From the NCBI GenBank assembly GCA_035380045.1, contig DAOSWM010000002.1:62001-126000 (forward strand): a DNA stretch of 64,000 nt, read 5' to 3'. The translations under genes were made by a program, and so were the position numbers. Below the pieces are notes generated by a model. That model was not told the origin of the DNA. It worked only from the letters and a program-made list of their open reading frames with translations, and ran no database searches. This document shows positions 43,979 through 52,822 of this stretch, piece by piece; the stretch's first letter is position 1; each line of letters begins with the position of its first letter. This DNA comes from DAOSWM01 sp035380045. GTDB taxonomy: Bacteria; Bacteroidota; Bacteroidia; Bacteroidales; Tenuifilaceae.

Positions 43979-44335
43979 ATGGTTGAATTTTTGACAATGG
44001 AAACCTTTAAGCAGAAGGTTTTCGATTTTGAGAACAACAAGGAATGGAAATTTGAGGGCGATAAGCCAGCAATTATTGACTTTTACGCAGATTGGTGTGG
44101 CCCATGCAAAATGGTTGCTCCCATTCTCGATGAGCTTGCCGTTGAGTATGCTGGTAAGCTGAATATCTACAAAATTGACACCGAGAAGGAACAGGAACTT
44201 GCCGGTATGTTTGGAATTCGAAGCATTCCGTCACTTCTTTTTATCCCCATGGACGATAAGCCCCAGATGGCAACCGGTGCTCTTCCAAAGGATACTTTTA
44301 AGCAAGCTTTTAAGGACGTTTTAAAGGTGGAGTAA
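43979..44335 (+). CDS. Thioredoxin
   Basis: A 118-residue cytoplasmic thioredoxin with an intact active site WCGPCK (Cys40, Cys43) and cis-Pro loop RSIPSLLFIP. It is expected to be reduced by TrxB encoded two genes upstream. The usual buried acidic residue precedes the active site (IIDFYADWCGPC). Last gene of the redox operon. Confidence 0.95.
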   Translation: MVEFLTMETFKQKVFDFENNKEWKFEGDKPAIIDFYADWCGPCKMVAPILDELAVEYAGKLNIYKIDTEKEQELAGMFGIRSIPSLLFIPMDDKPQMATGALPKDTFKQAFKDVLKVE

Positions 44336-44636
44336 AGTACATTTCGCTTGTGGTTAGCCATGCTTGCCGCAAGGATGTCCAAAGAGTTTCTTCTAACGTT
44401 GGTAAAACCCCAACGATTAGTTGCCTGAAAGTGACGTGAAAATTTTTTTTATGAAATTGACAGGCTCAAAGGAACTTTTTGGGCATTCTTGTATCCAGTG
44501 AATTTTAGTATCCCCCAAAGATAATCTTATCAAATATATTGGACAGTTCCCATAAATTTTGTATCTTAGTTACAATAATACAAGTAAAACATTGAGGAAC
44601 TGTTGGAATATTTTTTGAATTCGAAAAACAACTAAA
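44336..44636. other. 301-base intergenic region between the redox operon and the siaC-kinase pair
   Basis: No convincing gene. A weak hairpin (CGTTGG/CCAACG, 7-nt loop, about 44397-44415) follows the redox operon and a T run occurs later but not directly after it. A candidate promoter for the next operon lies at 44539-44569. Confidence 0.6.
44539..44569 (+). promoter_or_regulatory. Candidate promoter of the SiaC-like/kinase pair
   Basis: TTG (44539-44541) and TATCTTAG (44562-44569) are separated by 20 nt. The -7 box differs from TAnnTTTG at one position. The leader would be about 60 nt. Confidence 0.4.
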
Positions 44637-45023
44637 ATGGAGATACTAGAAATTACCGCAACCGATGAATCCCCCGAAATCCGCTTTGACCCCAGCAAAG
44701 GCTTGCTTGAGATAAATGGTAAAAGTTTGCCCGAGCACATTAAAGAATTCTATCAGCCCCTTGATGATGCAGTAAGAAAGTACGTTGAGCATCCTCAGCA
44801 AATAACAAATATTATGTTTAAGCTGATGTACCTTAACTCGGCATCAACTAAAAAGATACTTGAGATTGTTACACTTTTCGAGAATCTTGTAAAAAAGGGA
44901 TACGTAGTTAACCTTTACTGGTACTACGATCAAAACGACGAAGACATGCTTGAAGAGGGAGAGGGTTTTGCCCGCTTAACCGAAATACCTGTACAGCTTG
45001 TTCAGTTTAGCAATGAAGAATAG
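44637..45023 (+). CDS. SiaC-family (DUF1987) regulatory phosphoprotein
   Basis: A 128-residue cytoplasmic protein of the DUF1987/SiaC family: EILEITATDESPEIRFDPSKGLLEINGKSLPEH ... FKLMYLNSASTKKILEI ... VNLYWYYDQNDEDMLEEGEGF. In Pseudomonas SiaC is phosphorylated at a Thr by SiaB, dephosphorylated by SiaA and, when unphosphorylated, activates a diguanylate cyclase; the corresponding position here is in the NSAST segment. No SiaB or SiaA is adjacent; a TPR histidine kinase starts 22 bases downstream. Partner assignment is inference. Confidence 0.88.
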   Translation: MEILEITATDESPEIRFDPSKGLLEINGKSLPEHIKEFYQPLDDAVRKYVEHPQQITNIMFKLMYLNSASTKKILEIVTLFENLVKKGYVVNLYWYYDQNDEDMLEEGEGFARLTEIPVQLVQFSNEE

Positions 45024-45045
45024 TATTGAATCCTAGTAACAGAAA

Positions 45046-46827
45046 ATGAACAAGTTTCTCCATTTTAATACCCTCCTAATTTCGCTACTCTTTATTAATT
45101 TTTCTTTATGTGTAAATGCTCAGCAGGTTGAGGTTCCTGAATCGGTTGAGAAAGAAGCACAGAGGGAAATAGTACTTGCAGAAACGAGCGAAAAGAATGC
45201 TGATTTCAACACCGCATCATCGCTTTACCACAAGGTAGGTAATACATACTGGGCATACGGCAACACACAACAGGCCATCACTTTTTTTAGTAAAGCCCTT
45301 TCCCTGAGCAGGAATTTGGGAAACCAAAATGCCCAGTACGTTTTAAACACAAACATCGGCCTGATTTACTCTGATTTAACCGATTTTTCAAAGGCCCTGG
45401 AATATTTTCAGGAATCCTTTCGCGTTGCCGGAGAGTTAGGCCGAAAGTACGATATTACCTCCTCTCAGCTAAACAAGGCGAATGTTCTGTTTGAACTCGG
45501 GAGGTACGATGAAGCAATTGCTGATTTGGATAATGTAAATGCTAACGCTCAGGAGTTGAACGACTCAAAGTTGCTTAGGAATACATACTCGTTACTCACA
45601 AAAATATATGATGTAAAGGGTAATAGGGAAGAGTCGGCCAAGTATTTCGATCTTTTTGCTGCGCTAACCCAAAAGATTCAGCAGGACGAAATGCGCAAGA
45701 AAGAAGAAGAGGCAAACAAGAAAGTTTCACTGGCTGCCTCGAAAGTGCAGGAAATTGAGGCACAAAAGGATGCTACCGAAAAGGAGCTACTGGAGAAGGA
45801 TATAGAACTAATGCAGAAGCAACGTTTTCTAGAACGTGCCGAGCAGGAGTCGCGGGAGCGTTTAATGCAAATAGAATTACTCAGTAAAGAGAGCGAGTTG
45901 CAGCAAGCAATAATTAGCAGGCAGAAGCTTATGAGGAACATTTACATTATTATTATCCTTACAATTCTATCAATTTCTGGACTAATTTACCACAACTACT
46001 GGCAGAAAAAGAAGGCTAACCTTTTGCTTCAGCAAAAGAACGAAGAGATTAGCCGTCAGAATGTTGAAATTCAAAATCAGGCAGAACAATTGAGAGAGCT
46101 AAATCATGTCAAGGACAAATTATTCTCAATTATTTCGCACGATTTGAGGAGCCCTCTGGGTTCTCTGGTTACTTTATTGAATCTTACTAAACAAGGCTAC
46201 TTCACCGAAGAAGGTTTTAACGAGGTATTGGCTGAGTTGTCAATTAATGTGGGGTACACTTCCTCGCTACTCGAAAATCTTTTGGGTTGGGCACAAAGTC
46301 AGCTTCAGGGAATTGTTGCTAAGCCATCAAACTTTAGCTTGCATGAAGTTGTTGAATCGAAATCGTTGCTCTTCAGCGACTCCCTAAAGAGTAAATCAAT
46401 TAGTTTCAAAAATAATATTGAAAGCAATGTTTGGCTCTATGCCGACAGGGATATGATTGACTTGGTAGTTCGTAACCTGGTAGCAAACGCCATTAAATTT
46501 ACTCCCGAGGGTGGTGAAATTGTTGTATCATCGACAAATAAGCAAAGAAAAGTTGAGGTTTGCATTTCCGATTCGGGAGTGGGTATTAGCGATGAGAATA
46601 TGCCGAAACTTTTTGGCAACGAAATGTACTCAACCCAAGGAACATCAAGCGAGAAAGGAACCGGATTGGGTTTGGCTCTCTGCAAGGATTTTGTTCAACT
46701 CAATAATGGGAGAATTTGGGCTGAAAGCACTGTTAACAGTGGGAGTATGTTTTACTTCAGTATTCAAAAGGGTGAGCAGGAACTACAAGCAAGAGAACTA
46801 CAAGAGCAATCTGGTTCAGAAAGTTAG
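45046..46827 (+). CDS. TPR-repeat sensor histidine kinase
   Basis: A 593-residue membrane kinase. A signal peptide (to about residue 26) is followed by periplasmic TPR repeats (about 55-210, e.g. YVLNTNIGLIYSDLTDFSKALEYFQESF), a coiled coil, one transmembrane helix (IYIIIILTILSISGLIYHNYW, about 300-322), HisKA with intact His365 in IISHDLRSPLGSL, and HATPase_c with VANAIKFTPEGG, DSGVGIS and GTGLGLALCKDF. This TPR-kinase type is typical of Bacteroidota. No receiver follows, and the only adjacent gene on the strand is the SiaC-like protein. Its 3' end faces that of the PD40/SPOR gene 12 bases away. Confidence 0.92.
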   Translation: MNKFLHFNTLLISLLFINFSLCVNAQQVEVPESVEKEAQREIVLAETSEKNADFNTASSLYHKVGNTYWAYGNTQQAITFFSKALSLSRNLGNQNAQYVLNTNIGLIYSDLTDFSKALEYFQESFRVAGELGRKYDITSSQLNKANVLFELGRYDEAIADLDNVNANAQELNDSKLLRNTYSLLTKIYDVKGNREESAKYFDLFAALTQKIQQDEMRKKEEEANKKVSLAASKVQEIEAQKDATEKELLEKDIELMQKQRFLERAEQESRERLMQIELLSKESELQQAIISRQKLMRNIYIIIILTILSISGLIYHNYWQKKKANLLLQQKNEEISRQNVEIQNQAEQLRELNHVKDKLFSIISHDLRSPLGSLVTLLNLTKQGYFTEEGFNEVLAELSINVGYTSSLLENLLGWAQSQLQGIVAKPSNFSLHEVVESKSLLFSDSLKSKSISFKNNIESNVWLYADRDMIDLVVRNLVANAIKFTPEGGEIVVSSTNKQRKVEVCISDSGVGISDENMPKLFGNEMYSTQGTSSEKGTGLGLALCKDFVQLNNGRIWAESTVNSGSMFYFSIQKGEQELQARELQEQSGSES

Positions 46828-46839
46828 TTCACCTATTAG

Positions 46840-49065
46840 CTACCTTTTTCGAATAAAGGCATCCTTGTAACCCAGCTCAATTACTTTTGCCAGTTCACTT
46901 AGGGCATCCTCCTTAGTTTGGTAGTTGCCAGTTATGTATCGATGAAATTCATCGGAACCCTCCAGAACTTCAACTGCCAGCTGGCTGTTAAAATATTCAA
47001 TTTCAACCGGATTTTTTAATGCCATTAGCTGGATTGTAAAGCATGATGCTGCGGGTGTGGCCTCCACTGGGTTAACCCTTCGCACAAAGGCATCGTTGTA
47101 TCCTTTAGAACGAACTTCGTTAAGGAACGCAATGGCTTCCTCCTTGCTCGAAAACATACCCGTTGTGTAGCGGTGTATCCCATCGGAGCCTTTTGTAACC
47201 GAAATATCGTTAATGTTTGAGAAGTGTTCTGCTTGAACAGGAATTATTAGAGCCATTACCTGTATGGTGAAGAAACCCTCGTACCCATCAGTTGCTGCGC
47301 TAGCAAATTGTTTTTTGGGGGTATCTTTTGTAGGAGGAGAAACAATAGGTTGCTGAGTTTCTTCAGAATTTTGTATGGGAGATTCTTCCGGAACGGTATT
47401 AATCTCTTCAACTTCGGTTTTTGAAACAATTTCTTCAGGCTCTTCTATTTCAGTTTCTTCCTCCTCAATAGTTACAGGCTCTTCCATTTCGGGTGTTTCA
47501 GGCGATACTTCTTCTGCAAGAAGAACAGGTGGGGAAGTAATCTCTTTAAGAGTTGCAAATAAAGGGTACTCTTTAGTTTTGGGTTCTTCGGGTATTTCGA
47601 GTATTTCAGTAAAAACCTCAAAACCATCACCAGTTACCTGAAATTCGTAGTTGCCAGGTTTTATTTTTTTTGAAATAGGAGGATCGTTAGGATTAATAGT
47701 CGTATTGATAATTATTTCATCCTCAATTATTTCACGAAGGCTCACGTTTGCTCCGTTACTAATGCTAGGAGGGAACTTTACGTTTGCAGTAAATTTTACC
47801 CAAGGGTAAAGGTTAACTTGGTATAAATCGCGTTTCCCGAAGCTGTTCTCGTCGAATAAGGCCATGAACCCCGATTGCATATCGGTTGGGGAGAAGAAAT
47901 TGTCGTCGGAATTGTTGATTGGGTAACCAGCATTCTGTGGTGTAGGTAAGTTACTGGTTTCTGTATAGAAAACATCGAAACCTCCCATTGAGTTATGTCC
48001 CTGTGAGCTGAAAAACAGGTATTTCCCATCGGATGTTTCGAACGGGAACTCATCGTTGAGAGGGGTGTTAACTGAGGAGCCCAAATTCGTTGGTTTTCCC
48101 CATTTTCCTTTGCTGTCTCTGGTTGATTTGTAAATATCGAGCCCGCCAAACCCACCTGGTCGGTCGCTTGTGAAGTATAGCGTTTGGTTGTCAGCGGAGA
48201 TTGAGGCATGGGTTTGGCTATACTTCTTTTGGTTTATTGGTTTTGGGAGTTTCTTAGCTTTACCCCACTTTTTACCCTGAAGCACGCTGGAGAAAATGGT
48301 TCTTTCAGGAGAAAAAACGTCTACTAAATATAGTTCGGTTCCGTCGAACGAGAGCGATACGGTGTTAAAAAAGTTTTCATTAAGCTGACTAGTTATTTTT
48401 CGTGGTTTGCTCCATGCTCCATTCTCAAATTTTGAAACAAAAATATCGTACCCCAAATTTCCAATTGATGTGTAGGCTAGGGTTTGCCCATCGCCTGAGA
48501 TGACAGCGTTAAAGTTTGGCTTGTCGTTATTGATTAGCTCGCCTAAATTAGATTTCTTGTAAGGTACAGGTTCATTATACTCCGCTTCTGCCCGTGAACA
48601 ACTTTTTATCTGCTGATCTACAAGGTTCCAGTTTTCATGGGAAGGATCAATAAACCCTTCGTATTTTTTGAATGCAGCAATTGCTTCCGTGAATCTTCCA
48701 GCAATTTGGTAGGCTTTGCCTAAAAAGTAATGAGTTTCGGGAGGAGCATTGGTTTCTTTTATCGACCGGGGGTCGTAATCAGCCGAAACTTGTTTTGAGG
48801 CATCTTCAAGGTAAATAATTGCATCGTTCTTCTTCTCATCGCAAAGAAGGAATGTGTAGCCTACTTTAAACGAAAGGTTTGCGCTATTAGGAATTTGTTT
48901 TAATGCATCAAGGTATTTATCTGCAGCTTTCTCGAATTGCCCTTCAACAATTAAATATTCGGCTTCTATCTCTTTGGCATATATCGAATTCCAGTTCTGG
49001 CTAAAACTGTGTGATGCAATACATTGTAGGCCTATAATGAAGAAAAAAACTTTAAATGCATTCAT
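46840..49065 (-). CDS. PorE-like TPR/PD40 beta-propeller protein with two C-terminal SPOR domains
   Basis: A 741-residue exported protein. After a signal peptide (MNAFKVFFFIIGLQCIASHSFSQ) come TPR repeats (about 30-165), a PD40/WD40-like propeller (about 175-400; repeats such as LAYTSIGNLGYDIFVSK and LYFTSDRPGGFGGLDIYKS), a carboxypeptidase-regulatory-like beta domain, an acidic Pro/Glu linker, and two SPOR domains (about 600-665 and 675-741: FTIQVMAL... and FTIQLMALKNP...). The T9SS component PorE has TPR-PD40-beta domain order but ends in an OmpA-like peptidoglycan-binding domain; here two SPOR domains, which bind denuded glycan strands, take its place. It may anchor an envelope complex to septal or denuded peptidoglycan. 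Confidence 0.85.
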   Translation of the reverse strand: MNAFKVFFFIIGLQCIASHSFSQNWNSIYAKEIEAEYLIVEGQFEKAADKYLDALKQIPNSANLSFKVGYTFLLCDEKKNDAIIYLEDASKQVSADYDPRSIKETNAPPETHYFLGKAYQIAGRFTEAIAAFKKYEGFIDPSHENWNLVDQQIKSCSRAEAEYNEPVPYKKSNLGELINNDKPNFNAVISGDGQTLAYTSIGNLGYDIFVSKFENGAWSKPRKITSQLNENFFNTVSLSFDGTELYLVDVFSPERTIFSSVLQGKKWGKAKKLPKPINQKKYSQTHASISADNQTLYFTSDRPGGFGGLDIYKSTRDSKGKWGKPTNLGSSVNTPLNDEFPFETSDGKYLFFSSQGHNSMGGFDVFYTETSNLPTPQNAGYPINNSDDNFFSPTDMQSGFMALFDENSFGKRDLYQVNLYPWVKFTANVKFPPSISNGANVSLREIIEDEIIINTTINPNDPPISKKIKPGNYEFQVTGDGFEVFTEILEIPEEPKTKEYPLFATLKEITSPPVLLAEEVSPETPEMEEPVTIEEEETEIEEPEEIVSKTEVEEINTVPEESPIQNSEETQQPIVSPPTKDTPKKQFASAATDGYEGFFTIQVMALIIPVQAEHFSNINDISVTKGSDGIHRYTTGMFSSKEEAIAFLNEVRSKGYNDAFVRRVNPVEATPAASCFTIQLMALKNPVEIEYFNSQLAVEVLEGSDEFHRYITGNYQTKEDALSELAKVIELGYKDAFIRKR

Positions 49066-49081
49066 TCTTGGAGTTATTATA

Positions 49082-49114
49082 TCGTACTTAAGTACGAAAA
49101 ATAAACCAAATATA
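49082..49114 (-). promoter_or_regulatory. Promoter and 16-bp palindrome upstream of the PorE-like gene
   Basis: On the minus strand TATATTTG (49114-49107) matches the -7 consensus, with TTTA 20 nt upstream. The perfect palindrome TCGTACTTAAGTACGA (49082-49097) lies just inside the predicted transcript, 17 bases from the ATG, where a repressor could block transcription or a hairpin could affect translation. Confidence 0.5.
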
Positions 49115-49553
49115 CTGATTTAGAAAGTATTTGTAAATTTTTTTTGATAAGTTTATAAATTTTCATGTGAAATAGAGAAAAAATATTGGTTAAACCGTGA
49201 TTTGCTATGAGTTGACTTAGCCCTTTTGTTTATGGTGACAAAATATGTTGCTAAAGAAACTACGTTTATGTAGTACTTTTGTGAGATTGGTCTTGTGCAC
49301 TAAGTTGGATTTTTATTGGTTGGTTGAATTTTGATGCTATTTACATACAAGGAACTGTGGGACAAGTTGTTGTTATCGTGTTTATTGGTGTTCAATAAGT
49401 GAGGATTTTTTAAAATTATGTTAGGTATTTACTGATTTTAATTTTTTTTTAATATTTAATTCTAAACAATTCAGTATATTTATGGAGGGAAAACCTACAG
49501 TTTTTAAATAATAATTCTAGAGGTTAACGCATAGAAAACACACGCATTGAATA
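49115..49553. other. Long intergenic region with an orphan promoter-like site
   Basis: No supported open reading frame. A possible plus-strand promoter, TTG (49248-49250) with TACTTTTG (49274-49281) 23 nt further, would start RNA about 265 bases before the next gene, giving either a long leader or a small RNA. The rest is AT-rich with no clear hairpin terminator. Confidence 0.45.
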
Positions 49554-50249
49554 ATGAAAAATAAAAAAGTTTTACTACTTGTGACCAGTTTTATGCTGTT
49601 TGCTTTAATTAGCTGCAATTTTTTTTCGAAAAGTTCATATAGTAACCAGGGAGTTATTGATTATGCCATTACATATAACGATTCAGTTGAACCAAACTAT
49701 GATCCATCGCTAAGGCCACAGAAAATGGTGGTTAAATATAAGGACAGAAATATGCTGAATAGAATTGAAGCATTTTCAGGGGCTGTTTTTTTTACATTTA
49801 TTCAGAATTATGAAAAGATGGAGAATGTTACGTTAATAAAATTACTTGACAAAAAACTTTACTTCAAAGAGCCCATGGAGGTTGGTGGTTACCCTGCGGC
49901 CTACAGCGAAATGCCGGAGCTAACTTTCGAACTTTTAAATGAAACCGAAAAGTTCCTCGGTTACAAGTGTAGTAAAGCAATTGCTACGTTTTCTGATAGC
50001 ACAAAACAACAATTTGAAATTCTATATACCAACGAATTAGCTGTAGATAACCCCAATAAAAACACTCCTTTTGAGCCAATAAATGGTGTAATGCTTAAAT
50101 TCAAAGTTAAACTCTATGAGCTTGACATGAACATAGAGGCAGTTAGCGTGAAAAAAGGGAAAGTATCAGAAGAGGATTTTGTGATTCCCACCGACTATGA
50201 GCTTGTAAACAAAGAAACAATCTACGATGTGATTTACCTTTTAAAGTAA
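49554..50249 (+). CDS. Exported lipoprotein, GLPGLI/DUF4412-like
   Basis: A 231-residue lipoprotein with signal MKNKKVLLLVTSFMLFALISCNFF (lipobox LISC). The mature part (GVIDYAITYNDS ... MVVKYKDRNMLNRIEAFSGAVFFTFIQNYE ... KFLGYKCSKAIATF ... FEILYTNEL) has the strand pattern and the conserved 'GYKCSKA' of GLPGLI/DUF4412-type proteins, which are Bacteroidota envelope proteins of unknown function. The Cys in GYKC is conserved in that group. It is followed by a terminator and then ftsK. Confidence 0.75.
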   Translation: MKNKKVLLLVTSFMLFALISCNFFSKSSYSNQGVIDYAITYNDSVEPNYDPSLRPQKMVVKYKDRNMLNRIEAFSGAVFFTFIQNYEKMENVTLIKLLDKKLYFKEPMEVGGYPAAYSEMPELTFELLNETEKFLGYKCSKAIATFSDSTKQQFEILYTNELAVDNPNKNTPFEPINGVMLKFKVKLYELDMNIEAVSVKKGKVSEEDFVIPTDYELVNKETIYDVIYLLK

Positions 50250-50283
50250 ACGCCAAAACTCTTTTTAATAAATCAGAATATTT

Positions 50284-50307
50284 CCCTTACTTTGTAAGGG
50301 TTTTTTT
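50284..50307 (+). terminator. Rho-independent terminator between the lipoprotein gene and ftsK
   Basis: CCCTTAC and GTAAGGG form a 7-bp stem with loop TTT, followed by seven T. It ends 12 bases before the ftsK ATG, so ftsK must have its own start signal very close by or depend on read-through. Confidence 0.75.
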
Positions 50308-50319
50308 AATGTTTTTACA

Positions 50320-52797
50320 ATGGCAAAGCAGAATACCAAGGTTAACGGGAAGGGGAATCAAATAAAAGGCAAAAGAAATATTTTCCGCGATGAGAGGGTA
50401 CGGTTCACCCTGGGGGTTTTTACTCTCTTCCTGGCAGTGTATATTGCAGTAGCGTTTCTATCGTACTTCTTTACTTGGCGTATCGACCAGAGTTTCGAGT
50501 GGCTGAACGTTTTTTCCGATTCATCCGTGAGGGTTGAAAACTGGGCAGGAAAAGTTGGAGCCTCATTCGCTTCGCAGTTCATAAATCGTTGGTTTGGTAT
50601 TTCTTCATTCGTAGTTCCATTCTTTATTTTTATAGTAGGTGCCAGATTGCTGAAAATAAGGTTGCTACCACTTCGCAAAACATTTTTGCGTTCCATACTT
50701 GGAATGGTGTTGCTATCCATTTTACTAGGATTTTTATTTTCCGATGCCAACGGTTATCTGGGAAGTGGATTAGGTGGTGCTCACGGATTATTTGTAAGCC
50801 AGTGGCTGATTGCTTTTATTGGAAAAGCAGGAACAGCATTTTTGTTGCTAATTACTATAGTTGCTTACCTGATTTACATTAGTGCAACCTTCCATTTTTG
50901 GATTACAAAGGTTATGTTTGCCGCTATTAGCAACATAAAAACGTTATTTAAACACGAAGAAAAGGTAGTAACACCTAATGTAGAAAACCCTGAAGTGATA
51001 ATAACGGAGGAAAAAGAGAAGGTAAGTCACGATTTCTCAGCTGAAGATGAATCCTCTGAATCAGAGGAAGCGGTAAACCCCAAAGAACTTGAATCTTTCG
51101 AGGTAAGAACTTTTCCTGAAAATGACATAGAGCTCGAACAAGAAGATAATGATGAGCTTGAAGTTTTTCAAACTCAAACTAATCAACAAGGCGCCGAAAA
51201 GGAAAAGGATATTGAGATGACTGTTGAGAAGATGAAAGAGGAAGAGGTTTCAGAAGCAAAGAACACTGAAACAGACTTCTACGATCCAACGCTGGAACTC
51301 TCAACATACCAACGTCCACCCATTGAGTTGCTTGAAGATTATAAAAATAGGCAGGCTCCGGTTTCCGATGAGGAACTTCATGAGAATAAGAACCGGATTG
51401 TTGAAACGCTAGCAAACTATAAGATTGAAATTGCACGTATTCTGGCAACCGTTGGTCCTACGGTTACACTTTACGAAATAGTTCCTGCACCTGGCGTTCG
51501 AATTAGTAAAATAAAGAACCTTGAGGACGACATAGCTTTAAGTTTGTCTGCCCTGGGCATTAGAATAATTGCACCCATACCTGGGCGCGGCACCATTGGT
51601 ATTGAAGTGCCAAATCAGCATCCCGAGGTTGTTTCAATGTTTTCAATACTTCGCTCGGTGAAGTTTCAGGAGAGCAAGTTCGATCTAGCCATTGCCCTTG
51701 GGAAAACCATTTCCAATGAAACGTATGTTATCGATTTGGCAAAAATGCCGCACCTTCTGGTTGCCGGTGCAACAGGTCAAGGGAAATCGGTGGGTTTAAA
51801 TGCAATAATTGCTTCGTTGCTTTACAAGAAACATCCTGCACAGCTGAAGTTCGTTTTTGTTGACCCCAAAAAGGTTGAGCTAACATTATACAGCAAACTC
51901 GAGCGCCATTTTCTTGCGAAGCTTCCCGATACTGAGGAGGCCATTATTACCGATACGCAAAAAGTTATCAATACCCTTAACTCGCTCTGTATCGAGATGG
52001 ATTCCCGCTACGATCTGCTGAAAGCAGCTCACGTACGAAATATTAAGGAGTATAACGAAAAGTTCATTGCACGCCGGCTGAACCCCAATAAAGGGCATAA
52101 GTATTTGCCTTACATCGTGGTAATTATTGATGAGTTTGCCGATTTAATAATGACCGCTGGACGTGAAATTGAAACTCCCATTGCCCGGCTTGCACAGCTG
52201 GCGCGTGCCATTGGAATTCATCTGATTATTGCCACACAGCGTCCAACAACCAACATTATTACCGGCGTAATAAAAGCCAACTTTCCTGCACGAATTGCAT
52301 TTAGGGTATCCTCAATGATTGATTCGCGAACCATCCTTGATACTCCCGGAGCAAACCAGCTGATTGGTAAGGGTGACATGCTCGTTTCCACAGGAAACGA
52401 TTTAGTACGCGTTCAGTGCGCTTTTGTTGATACTCCTGAAATTGAGCGGATTACTGACTTTATAGGTAACCAGAAAGGTTACGCAACAGCATTTGAACTT
52501 CCTGAGTACGTTGGGGAAACTTCTGATGAATCGGCTGATATTGATTTGCAGAAACGCGACGATTTGTTCGAGGATGCTGCTCGGATTGTAATAATGAATC
52601 AGCAGGGTTCAACATCGCTTATCCAGCGGAAGCTTTCTATTGGCTACAACAGGGCTGGTCGAATTATCGATCAGCTTGAGGCTGCAGGTGTTGTTGGTCC
52701 TTTCGAGGGGAGCAAGGCACGACAGGTGCTGATTCAGGATGAAATGTCTTTGGAACAGATTTTGAGGAATATTGACGAAAGTGCCTCGTTACAATAG
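50320..52797 (+). CDS. ftsK: DNA translocase FtsK/SpoIIIE
   Basis: An 825-residue septal motor that pumps chromosomal DNA and coordinates dif recombination with division. The N-terminus has four membrane helices (about residues 25-190), followed by an acidic linker (about 215-330), the alpha and beta motor domains (about 345-720), with Walker A GATGQGKS and Walker B VVIIDEFADL, and a C-terminal gamma winged-helix domain (LSIGYNRAGRIIDQLEAAGVVGPFEGSKARQVL). Length and order are complete. lolA follows after 25 bases in the same direction, a conserved arrangement in Bacteroidota. Confidence 0.97.
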   Translation: MAKQNTKVNGKGNQIKGKRNIFRDERVRFTLGVFTLFLAVYIAVAFLSYFFTWRIDQSFEWLNVFSDSSVRVENWAGKVGASFASQFINRWFGISSFVVPFFIFIVGARLLKIRLLPLRKTFLRSILGMVLLSILLGFLFSDANGYLGSGLGGAHGLFVSQWLIAFIGKAGTAFLLLITIVAYLIYISATFHFWITKVMFAAISNIKTLFKHEEKVVTPNVENPEVIITEEKEKVSHDFSAEDESSESEEAVNPKELESFEVRTFPENDIELEQEDNDELEVFQTQTNQQGAEKEKDIEMTVEKMKEEEVSEAKNTETDFYDPTLELSTYQRPPIELLEDYKNRQAPVSDEELHENKNRIVETLANYKIEIARILATVGPTVTLYEIVPAPGVRISKIKNLEDDIALSLSALGIRIIAPIPGRGTIGIEVPNQHPEVVSMFSILRSVKFQESKFDLAIALGKTISNETYVIDLAKMPHLLVAGATGQGKSVGLNAIIASLLYKKHPAQLKFVFVDPKKVELTLYSKLERHFLAKLPDTEEAIITDTQKVINTLNSLCIEMDSRYDLLKAAHVRNIKEYNEKFIARRLNPNKGHKYLPYIVVIIDEFADLIMTAGREIETPIARLAQLARAIGIHLIIATQRPTTNIITGVIKANFPARIAFRVSSMIDSRTILDTPGANQLIGKGDMLVSTGNDLVRVQCAFVDTPEIERITDFIGNQKGYATAFELPEYVGETSDESADIDLQKRDDLFEDAARIVIMNQQGSTSLIQRKLSIGYNRAGRIIDQLEAAGVVGPFEGSKARQVLIQDEMSLEQILRNIDESASLQ

Positions 52798-52822
52798 ATT
52801 TTATTAACTAAATAACTTTATA

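Noticed and set aside
44357..44425. 22-codon frame from an ATG after the thioredoxin gene
   Set aside because: Too short, no ribosome site, no hydrophobic or charged pattern, and it overlaps a weak hairpin.
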